Positions 1 to 5,962 of a stretch of 7,205 nt of DNA are shown piece by piece. Origin of the DNA: Acidobacteriota bacterium (GTDB taxonomy: Bacteria; Acidobacteriota; UBA6911; RPQK01); contig RPQK01000385.1 of assembly GCA_003819755.1 (NCBI GenBank), forward strand, positions 1-7,205. The letters run 5' to 3'. The notes under the pieces are model-generated. The model saw only the letters and a program-made list of their open reading frames with translations, was not told where the DNA came from and did not search any database. Position numbers and translations under genes: made by a program. Positions within the stretch are counted from its first letter, which is position 1, and every line of letters starts with the position of its first letter.

Positions 1-30
1 AAGGATGAAGGATGAAGGATGAAGGATGAA
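1..30. repeat. Heptamer tandem repeat (AAGGATG)n
   Basis: Four full copies of AAGGATG plus two further bases run from the window edge, so the array may continue to the left. Each copy carries an ATG preceded by AAGG, giving ATGs at 5, 12, 19 and 26 that fall in all three frames; those at 5 and 12 meet a TGA within six codons. An opposite-strand copy lies at 49-58, so GAAGGATGAA (21-30) can pair with TTCATCCTTC (49-58) as a 10-bp stem with an 18-base loop. The array is just upstream of the first operon gene. It looks like slippage-prone non-coding DNA; any regulatory role is a guess. Confidence 0.85.
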
Positions 31-92
31 GAGGGAAGGGGGGAGTTATTCATCCTTCGTCTTTCTTATTCGGGCAGAATCAACAGGCTCCA

Positions 93-97
93 CAGGA
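93..97 (+). promoter_or_regulatory. Ribosome binding site deciding the TTG start of the first phosphatase gene
   Basis: AGGAG at 93-97 lies nine bases before TTG 107. The same motif directly abuts GTG 98, which is too close for initiation there. This supports TTG 107 over the in-frame ATG at 26, which sits inside the heptamer repeat. I found no convincing -35/-10 pair between 1 and 106. Confidence 0.5.
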
Positions 98-106
98 GTG
101 TTTCAC

Positions 107-2221
107 TTGTCTGTCTTGAGAAGGTCCTATCTCGCCACCCTGGCCCTGCTGCTCTTCGCCATGTTGCTTGCTCCACCAGGCGCACAGGCGTATATCGGAC
201 CGGGAGCGGGCATCGCGTTTGTCTCCTCCTTCCTGGTTATCCTGACGACCCTTTTCCTGGCCTTCGTCACCCTTCTCACCTGGCCTTTCCGATGGTTGGT
301 GAGAGTGGTACGGGGCCGGACGGCGCTCCGAAGGAGCCGCGTCAAGAAAGTTGTCATTGTCGGGCTTGATGGTCAGGACCCGAAGCTCACCCGTGAATTC
401 ATGAGCCAGGGGCTGTTACCGAACTTCGCGAAGCTCATGCAGACGGGCAGCTATGCGGATCTTGGAACGACGTATCCGGCGGAGTCTCCAGTCGCGTGGT
501 CGTCTTTCCAGACCGGCTGCAACCCGGGACGGCACAAGGTTTTCGATTTTCTAGTGCCCAATCGTAAGTCCTACCTTCCCGAGCTTTGCTCGGCACGCAT
601 AGAGCCCCCTTCCCGACATCTTTCGATTGGGCGCTATAGATTCCCGCTCGGAAAGCCCAAGATTCAGTTCGACCGCAAGAGTCAGTCTTTCTGGAAGATT
701 CTGAGCGATCACGGGGTCTTCAGCACGATCATCCGAGTCCCGATCAGTTTTCCGCCCGAGAAGTTTAAGGGGCTATTGTTGTCGGCCATGTCAGCGCCTG
801 ACTTGCGTGGAACTCAGGGGACATTCTCTTATTACAGCAGTGATCCTGACGAAACGAACAGGTTCACGGGTGGGATTCAAATTGGAGTAGCGCGCACCAA
901 CGGGGAGGTCAAGAGCCACATCCTCGGGCCGGAGAACCCAATTCTGAAGGAGGGAGGCGAAATGAAGATCCCCTTCTCAGTCCTTATTGGAAGCAATGGG
1001 GACCCGCCGACCCTCAGTGTGCACGGCCGCCGCTATCCGCTGCGGCTGAAAAACTTCACACCATGGATCCCTCTCGAATTCAAAGCGGCGGTAGGAATGA
1101 AGGTGCGCGGAATGTCACGTTTCTACCTGAAAGAGACGGCGCCTCACTTCAAACTCTACATGACGCCGGTCAATATCTCCCCGGACAAGCCTGCCCTGCC
1201 GATCTCTCAGCCCGTGACATATTCCATGTACCTGTCGAAGACCCAGGGCCCGTTCTCCACTCTGGGCCTTGCGGAAGATACCTGGGCATTGAACGAGCGG
1301 GTTCTCGACGAGGAAGCCTTTTTGCAGCAAGCCTACTCCATTCACGAGGAGCGCGAACGAATGCTCTTCGATGCGCTAGACAAGACGACCCGCGGTGCGG
1401 TCGTGTGCGTTTTCGACATCACCGATCGCCTCCAGCACATGTTCTGGCGTTACCTGGAACCTGACCATCCTGCAAATCGCGACAAGGATGTGGAGCGGCA
1501 CCGCGATGAGATCCGAACCCTTTACCAGCGGATGGACGACCTGGTGGGTCGGGTGATGGAAAAGGTAAACAACGAGACTGTCCTTGTAGTCATGTCGGAC
1601 CACGGTTTCAGTTCATTCAAACGGAGCGTGAGTCTCAACACGTGGCTGTACCAGAACGGCTATCTGGCCGTGAAAGATCAGCCGACGGGGGAGGAGTGGT
1701 TTCGTGATGTCGACTGGAGCCAAACCCGCGCCTATGCGGTCGGCCTCGGAGGAATCTACCTGAACGTCGCAGGGCGTGAGGGCAAAGGAATCGTGCCGGC
1801 TTCTGAGGCTCAGGCGCTCAAGCACGAAATTATCGTAAAGCTCCGGCATTTGATCGATCCGGAGTCCGGCACCCCCGCAATTCGCGATGTATACGACACC
1901 AGGCACATTTACCGGGGGCCGTATGCTAGTGAAGGACCAGACTTGATCGTAGGTTTTGCCCCGGGATACCGGGTATCGTGGGCCTCCGTCACCGGTGCGG
2001 TATCACCCTGCCTCTTCGAGGACAACGTGAAAAGTTGGAGCGGCGACCACTGTCTGAATCCGCCCGACGTGCCAGGGATCTTCTTCACGAACCGAAAGAT
2101 CAAGGCGGGAAGCGTGAGCATAATGGATGTCGGGCCGACTGTCCTGGATCTGTTTGGCGTCCCAGTTCCCGAGCACTGCGACGGAGTATCGCTGATGCCC
2201 GAAGGAGGGGCGACCGCATGA
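107..2221 (+). CDS. Membrane-anchored alkaline-phosphatase-superfamily protein (type I phosphodiesterase/nucleotide pyrophosphatase-like), first paralog
   Basis: Predicted metal-dependent phosphodiesterase or phosphatase, substrate unknown. Numbered from TTG 107 (704 aa), it begins with a signal-like helix (residues 5-28, ending AQA), a YIGPGAG motif (29-35), a second hydrophobic helix (about 36-60) and a very basic linker (61-81). The catalytic domain follows: GLDGQDP with D88, a nucleophile region ESPVAW with S127 where many relatives have Thr, D440 and H444 in TDRLQHMFW, D498/H499 in MSDHGF, and H648 in SGDH. All six expected metal ligands are therefore present. The frame is open up to ATG 26, but those extra 27 residues do not look coding and would bury the signal segment, so I prefer TTG 107. 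The stop overlaps the next gene's ATG as ATGA. The family call is strong; the start and the cellular side are less certain. Confidence 0.9.
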   Translation: MSVLRRSYLATLALLLFAMLLAPPGAQAYIGPGAGIAFVSSFLVILTTLFLAFVTLLTWPFRWLVRVVRGRTALRRSRVKKVVIVGLDGQDPKLTREFMSQGLLPNFAKLMQTGSYADLGTTYPAESPVAWSSFQTGCNPGRHKVFDFLVPNRKSYLPELCSARIEPPSRHLSIGRYRFPLGKPKIQFDRKSQSFWKILSDHGVFSTIIRVPISFPPEKFKGLLLSAMSAPDLRGTQGTFSYYSSDPDETNRFTGGIQIGVARTNGEVKSHILGPENPILKEGGEMKIPFSVLIGSNGDPPTLSVHGRRYPLRLKNFTPWIPLEFKAAVGMKVRGMSRFYLKETAPHFKLYMTPVNISPDKPALPISQPVTYSMYLSKTQGPFSTLGLAEDTWALNERVLDEEAFLQQAYSIHEERERMLFDALDKTTRGAVVCVFDITDRLQHMFWRYLEPDHPANRDKDVERHRDEIRTLYQRMDDLVGRVMEKVNNETVLVVMSDHGFSSFKRSVSLNTWLYQNGYLAVKDQPTGEEWFRDVDWSQTRAYAVGLGGIYLNVAGREGKGIVPASEAQALKHEIIVKLRHLIDPESGTPAIRDVYDTRHIYRGPYASEGPDLIVGFAPGYRVSWASVTGAVSPCLFEDNVKSWSGDHCLNPPDVPGIFFTNRKIKAGSVSIMDVGPTVLDLFGVPVPEHCDGVSLMPEGGATA
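2202..2210 (+). promoter_or_regulatory. Strong Shine-Dalgarno of the second phosphatase gene
   Basis: AAGGAGGGG lies inside the 3' end of the first gene, with the AGGAGG core nine bases before ATG 2218. This fixes the start at the ATGA overlap rather than at the in-frame ATG 1978 deep inside the upstream gene. Confidence 0.8.
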
Positions 2222-4182
2222 GAACCGGGTTCAAAGTCATATCTTTGGCCTTCCCCACCACTGTCCTGATGTTTCTCGCACTTGGGTCATTGGAGAGGGG
2301 TGAGCAGCCGCCCAAGAAGAAGGTCGTGATTCTGGGAATCGACGGCATGGACCCGCAAATCCTGAAAGGCTTTGCCGATCAGGGCGTTCTGCCGAACTTC
2401 AGCAAGCTGATGGCCAAGGGCGACTTCAAACCACTCCAGACCACCATGCCGCCGCTCAGCCCGGTCGCCTGGTCGACGTTCATTACCGGCCAAGACCCCG
2501 GCGGTCATGCCATTTTCGATTTCATTCATCGTGATCCAAAGACGATCATGCCGCAGTTCTCGATGGCTCGGACGATCCCGTCCGACTGGACTGTCACGTT
2601 GGGTTCCTGGGTGATCCCGCTCAGGGGCGGGCGAATCGAATCGATGCGCCGCGGCCGGGCTTTTTGGCAGTTGCTGGAGGAGCGTGACGTCCCAACCATG
2701 ATTTACCGGATACCGTCCAACTTCCCGCCGCAATCGGAAGGGCACGCGCTATCAGGAATGGGCACGCCGGATATCCTCGGGACCTCCGGGACTTTCTCCT
2801 TCTACAGCGACCACCCCCCGCCGGGCAGCGAAGACATGTCGGGCGGCCAAGTAAACAAAGTGACCGTCCAGGATTTTAAAGTGAGCGGTCAGCTGACGGG
2901 GCCCCAGAACAGCTTCCGGACGACGGGCGGGAACATGACGGCAGATTTCCAGGTCTTCCTGGACCCCGAAGAAGCGGTTGCGACCCTCCGGGTTCAGGAT
3001 CACGAGTTCATCCTGAAGGAGGGTGAGTGGAGCGATTGGATTCGTGTCGATTTTGAGGCTCTTCCTCACGTGGTGGGCGTCAGTGCCATCGCGAAGTTCT
3101 ACCTGCAGCAAGTCCGCCCCGCCTTCAAGCTCTATGTGACGCCCCTCCAGATAAACCCTGAGGACCCGGCGATGCCGATTTCTGTCCCCGGGGATTGGTC
3201 TGCGGAACTGCAGAAGGAGCTGGGGTACTTCTACACTCAGGAGCTCCCGGAGGAGACCAAGGCATTTTCAGCGGGCATTTTCAACGGTGAGGAATTCTGG
3301 GAGCAGTCTCAGTCCGTCTACCAGGAGAGCCGGAGAGCGCTCGACTATGCCCTCCGGAACTTCAAAGAGGGCTTGCTCTTCTTCTATTTTTCGAGTGTCG
3401 ACCAGGGCTCTCACATGTTGTGGAGCTACAGCGATGACAAACACCCTGGGTTTCGTCGGGATGGGAAACTATCGAAAGCGATTCAGACTCTGTACCAGGA
3501 AATGGACGAGGCGCTGGGCCGGGTGATGAGCTCGATCGACGAACAGACGACCCTTATTGTGATGTCGGATCATGGCTTCAACCCGTTTTACTGGGAAGTC
3601 AATCTAAACTCCTGGCTGCTTGAAAAGGGTTATGTGCAGCTGAAGGATCTCGGCCGTCGCGACGGAGTCACCCTCTTCGAGAATGTCGATTGGTCCAGAA
3701 GCCAGGCCTACGCTCTCGGCTTGAACGGCTTGTATGTAAACCTGCGAGGACGAGAGAGCGGCGGAATCGTATCTCGGGGGGCCGAATACGACCGATTGCT
3801 CGACCGTTTGGAGGCCGACCTGCTGGCCATGCGGGATCCACGCAACGGGAACCACCCGATTACGCTCGTGGTTCGAACTCGGCGTGATCTAAAAGGAACG
3901 AATCTGGATTCAGCACCTGACCTGATCATCGGGTATAACCGCGGGTACAGAAGCTCGTGGAAGAGCCCCTTGGGCGAATTTCCCCGGGAGGTCTTCGTCG
4001 ATAATCGTGATCCCTGGAGCGGCGACCACAGCGTTGATTATCGTCTTGTCCCGGGAGTACTTCTCTCGAATCGCCGGATCAGCGCGGAGAAACCCGCCCT
4101 GTATGATCTGACAGTCGGGGTTCTGAGTGAGTTTGGGGTCCCGAAGCTTTCTGAAATGATTGGGGAAGACTGCCTGGAATAG
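2218..4182 (+). CDS. Secreted or anchored alkaline-phosphatase-superfamily protein (type I phosphodiesterase/nucleotide pyrophosphatase-like), second paralog
   Basis: Tandem paralog of the preceding gene, 654 aa, predicted metal-dependent phosphoester hydrolase or transferase of unknown substrate. The N-terminus has a basic start and one hydrophobic segment (residues 7-22) followed at once by the enzyme domain, as in a Sec signal peptide or single N-terminal anchor; the catalytic domain should be periplasmic. Visible catalytic positions are D42 in GIDGMDP, S81 in LSPVAW (nucleophile position, Ser rather than the commoner Thr), D395 and H399 in VDQGSHMLW, D451/H452 in MSDHGF and H604 in SGDH. 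The paralogs share many blocks, including LPNF-KLM, PVAWS-F-TG, a GT-GTFS-YS stretch and WSGDH near the C-terminus. The start is set by the ATGA overlap and a strong Shine-Dalgarno. It lacks the YIGPG motif and second helix of its partner. Overlap with the upstream gene suggests coupled translation. Confidence 0.92.
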   Translation: MRTGFKVISLAFPTTVLMFLALGSLERGEQPPKKKVVILGIDGMDPQILKGFADQGVLPNFSKLMAKGDFKPLQTTMPPLSPVAWSTFITGQDPGGHAIFDFIHRDPKTIMPQFSMARTIPSDWTVTLGSWVIPLRGGRIESMRRGRAFWQLLEERDVPTMIYRIPSNFPPQSEGHALSGMGTPDILGTSGTFSFYSDHPPPGSEDMSGGQVNKVTVQDFKVSGQLTGPQNSFRTTGGNMTADFQVFLDPEEAVATLRVQDHEFILKEGEWSDWIRVDFEALPHVVGVSAIAKFYLQQVRPAFKLYVTPLQINPEDPAMPISVPGDWSAELQKELGYFYTQELPEETKAFSAGIFNGEEFWEQSQSVYQESRRALDYALRNFKEGLLFFYFSSVDQGSHMLWSYSDDKHPGFRRDGKLSKAIQTLYQEMDEALGRVMSSIDEQTTLIVMSDHGFNPFYWEVNLNSWLLEKGYVQLKDLGRRDGVTLFENVDWSRSQAYALGLNGLYVNLRGRESGGIVSRGAEYDRLLDRLEADLLAMRDPRNGNHPITLVVRTRRDLKGTNLDSAPDLIIGYNRGYRSSWKSPLGEFPREVFVDNRDPWSGDHSVDYRLVPGVLLSNRRISAEKPALYDLTVGVLSEFGVPKLSEMIGEDCLE

Positions 4183-4202
4183 GCTTACATTTGGAGAGGA
4201 CG

Positions 4203-4394
4203 ATGTTTGGAGCGAAAATCAGAATCGAAAGAACGTTGTTGGAAAAGGTGAAACGGTATTCGAAGATCGCCGGTTACTCTTCGGTTGAGGAGTTCGTGAC
4301 GCACGCGCTCGAGAAAGAGGTCGCCAAGCTGGAAGACGCCGCCTCCGAGGAAGAGATCAAAGAGAGGCTGAAAGGGCTGGGATACATCTCGTAG
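4203..4394 (+). CDS. Small ribbon-helix-helix-like protein with LKGLGYIS tail
   Basis: A 63-residue protein with the ribbon-helix-helix pattern of MetJ/Arc-type DNA-binding proteins: a short strand (AKIRIER, residues 4-10), helix A (about 11-22), a GYSS turn (about 24-27), and helix B (VEEFVTHALEKEV, about 28-40). An acidic linker and the tail ERLKGLGYIS follow. The strand plus two helices is seen in the sequence; the DNA-binding role is inferred from the fold. ATG 4203 is preceded by GGAG at 4193-4196 with a six-base gap. An in-frame TTG at 4191 would add four residues but overlaps the Shine-Dalgarno, so I reject it. The gene starts 20 bases after the second phosphatase gene and may encode an operon regulator or a small partner protein. 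Similar LxxLGY tails occur, from memory, at the C-termini of many sulfatase and TPR proteins, which hints at a docking role. Confidence 0.8.
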   Translation: MFGAKIRIERTLLEKVKRYSKIAGYSSVEEFVTHALEKEVAKLEDAASEEEIKERLKGLGYIS

Positions 4395-4423
4395 TTTAGC
4401 CGCTCGAAGGCGGAAGGATGGCC

Positions 4424-5245
4424 ATGGACTTCCTGAATTGGATTGTTACCGGTTTCTTCAGACTGCTTTTCTGGCCTCTGGGGATCCTGCCGCCGCTCGG
4501 CGCGTTGACTGTCATTTCGGTCGTCACCGGCGCAATCATGGTTTGGATTTTCGGCCGGGTTTCCAGCCAGGAACGAATCAGGCTGGTCAAGGACCGGATT
4601 CGAGGCAACCTGTTCGGGGTTCGACTGTATCAACATGAGATAGGAGTCGTGCTGCGGCTGCAGCGGCAGATTTTTCGTGACACTTTCACTTACATGACGC
4701 TATCCGTCGTCCCCATGCTCGTGCTCATGATTCCGGTCTTTCTGATCATCGTTCAGCTCAACCTGTACTTTGGCAACCGTCCGTTGCGGCCGGGTGAACA
4801 AGCCATGGTCAGGGTCGAAGTAACTGATCCGTCGCTTGTCAATCAAGTTCCAGTTTCCCTGAAAGGTGCCCCTTCTTTCACAGTCGAGACACCGCCGGTG
4901 CATATGATCTCGGAGAAGGAGATTGCCTGGCGAATACGTGCGGTTCAAGCCGGACAGCACTCCCTGGCCGTTCAGATTGGCAATCACCAGGTAGCGAAAA
5001 ACCTGGAGATCGGCGAAAAGTGGGGAAGGGTTTCGACTCTCCGTACGACCAGTTGGCTGGATTCCCTTCTTTATCCGGCCGAAGAGAGATTGGATCCTCG
5101 GACGGGAATCAGGTCGATAGAAATTGTTTATCGTCCCCTTCCGCTGAGTATTATGGGGTTGGATGTTGATTGGCTTGTCTTCTTTTTTGCCGTCTCAGTC
5201 GTGGCCAGTTTTGCTCTAAAGGGCGTGTTCGGGGTTCAGCTGTAA
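4424..5245 (+). CDS. Three-helix inner-membrane protein with YidC/EMC3 (DUF106)-like N-terminal half
   Basis: A 273-residue membrane protein I cannot name. From ATG 4424 it shows an N-terminal amphipathic segment (about 4-19), TM1 (about 23-43), a charged helical hairpin-like stretch (about 47-88, many Arg, Gln and Glu), TM2 (about 89-114), a soluble beta-rich domain (about 125-235, starting RPGEQAMVRVEV) and TM3 near the C-terminus (about 242-264), ending ALKGVFGVQL. TM1, a cytoplasmic coiled region, then TM2 is the layout of DUF106/EMC3/TMCO1 proteins of the YidC/Oxa1 superfamily; assigning this protein there is inference from layout. By the positive-inside rule the beta domain should be periplasmic. 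GGAAGG at 4412-4417 abuts ATG 4418 but is six bases from ATG 4424, so I choose the latter. It begins 29 bases after the small gene and probably acts with the adjacent membrane phosphatases. Confidence 0.85.
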   Translation: MDFLNWIVTGFFRLLFWPLGILPPLGALTVISVVTGAIMVWIFGRVSSQERIRLVKDRIRGNLFGVRLYQHEIGVVLRLQRQIFRDTFTYMTLSVVPMLVLMIPVFLIIVQLNLYFGNRPLRPGEQAMVRVEVTDPSLVNQVPVSLKGAPSFTVETPPVHMISEKEIAWRIRAVQAGQHSLAVQIGNHQVAKNLEIGEKWGRVSTLRTTSWLDSLLYPAEERLDPRTGIRSIEIVYRPLPLSIMGLDVDWLVFFFAVSVVASFALKGVFGVQL

Positions 5246-5265
5246 ACCGCATAGTGAGGATCGGG

Positions 5266-5892
5266 ATGAATATTCGTGGGTTGTTCGGCAAGGATAAACA
5301 GGATCAGCCGGTCATAGTGGTTTCAGGCCTTCCCCGCTCCGGGACGTCGATGGTAATGAGAATGCTCGATGCTGGCGGGGTTCAAATATTCACCGACTCT
5401 GTCCGGCGGGCGGACGAGGACAACCCGCGAGGCTATTTCGAGCTGGAACGGGTCAAGAACCTCGAGAAGCAGCCCGACAAGGGTTGGCTCAAAGACGCAA
5501 GGGGCAAGGCGATCAAAGTGGTTTCGCCCCTGCTGCCGGAACTTCCTTCTGAGAATACCTATCTGCTTCTGTTTATCAATCGAAACCTGCACGAGGTGAT
5601 TGCCTCGCAGAACAAGATGCTCGCCAGGCGCGGCGAAAAGGTGGACCCGGCATCCGATGAAAGGATGCGCGGACTTTTTGAAAAGCATCTCGGCAAAACG
5701 AAAACCTGGTTAAAGGGGAACGCTCATTTCAAAGTACTGGAGCTGGTCTATAGCCAGGTGGTTGCCGATCCCGTGGGCGAAGCCAGAAGAATCCGGCAAT
5801 TCCTCGAGCGTGAGCTAGACGTTTCGAAGATGGCGGGGGCAGTTGAGGAACCCCTTTACCGCAATCGGGCCAAGGTGGAAACAAACTCGTAG
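5266..5892 (+). CDS. Sulfotransferase-family protein (PAPS-type P-loop)
   Basis: A 208-residue cytoplasmic P-loop protein of the sulfotransferase superfamily, which moves a sulfuryl group from PAPS to a hydroxyl or amine acceptor; the acceptor is unknown. The 5'-phosphosulfate loop is GLPRSGTS (residues 21-28) after a hydrophobic strand (PVIVVS). A DEDNPRGYFE block follows (about 50-59). The 3'-phosphate site is a strand plus INRNLHEVIASQ (104-115) with R106 and S114. A conserved-looking EEPLYRNR lies near the C-terminus (194-201). It is shorter than typical 250-300-residue members, so the acceptor-binding part is small. ATG 5266 has GAGGA at 5256-5260, five bases upstream; the frame is open from 5170 but that part lies inside the previous gene. 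It is the last operon gene, 20 bases after the membrane protein and just before the terminator. The superfamily call is strong; actual sulfotransfer is unproven. Confidence 0.88.
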   Translation: MNIRGLFGKDKQDQPVIVVSGLPRSGTSMVMRMLDAGGVQIFTDSVRRADEDNPRGYFELERVKNLEKQPDKGWLKDARGKAIKVVSPLLPELPSENTYLLLFINRNLHEVIASQNKMLARRGEKVDPASDERMRGLFEKHLGKTKTWLKGNAHFKVLELVYSQVVADPVGEARRIRQFLERELDVSKMAGAVEEPLYRNRAKVETNS

Positions 5893-5903
5893 ACGAACCG
5901 TCC

Positions 5904-5962
5904 GAAGGTGTAAAAAATCGAATTTGTTCGGTTGCCGACAAATTCGATTTTTTCCCACCTTC
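5904..5962. terminator. Bidirectional intrinsic terminator between convergent genes
   Basis: A perfect 16-bp stem pairs AAAAAATCGAATTTGT (5912-5927) with ACAAATTCGATTTTTT (5938-5953) around a ten-base loop (5928-5937). An outer 7-bp stem, GAAGGTG (5904-5910) with CACCTTC (5956-5962), is separated from it by a 1x2 internal loop. The A6 and T6 ends supply a U-tract on either strand, so it can end both the plus-strand operon, whose last stop is 11 bases before the outer stem, and the minus-strand DUF1684 gene, whose stop abuts the right arm. Confidence 0.93.

Noticed and set aside
26..106. Upstream ATG start for the first phosphatase
   Set aside because: The added residues are low-complexity, start in a repeat and would precede the signal peptide; TTG 107 has a well-placed AGGAG. 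It remains a possible alternative.
31..106. Sigma-70 promoter for the operon
   Set aside because: No -35/-10 pair with reasonable spacing is visible; the promoter may be left of the window.
19..369. 116-residue plus-strand open frame beginning in the heptamer repeat
   Set aside because: It overlaps the signal and membrane region of the first phosphatase in another frame and has no recognisable domain.
1978..2217. Longer N-terminus for the second phosphatase from ATG 1978
   Set aside because: It lies wholly inside the upstream gene; the ATGA overlap with a strong Shine-Dalgarno and signal-like N-terminus at 2218 fits far better.
2287..2745. 152-residue minus-strand open frame
   Set aside because: It is antisense to the conserved catalytic region of the second phosphatase, with no domain or ribosome binding site.
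5170..5265. Longer N-terminus for the sulfotransferase
   Set aside because: It covers the end of the membrane protein gene and is unlike the family; ATG 5266 has GAGGA at good spacing and places the P-loop near the N-terminus.
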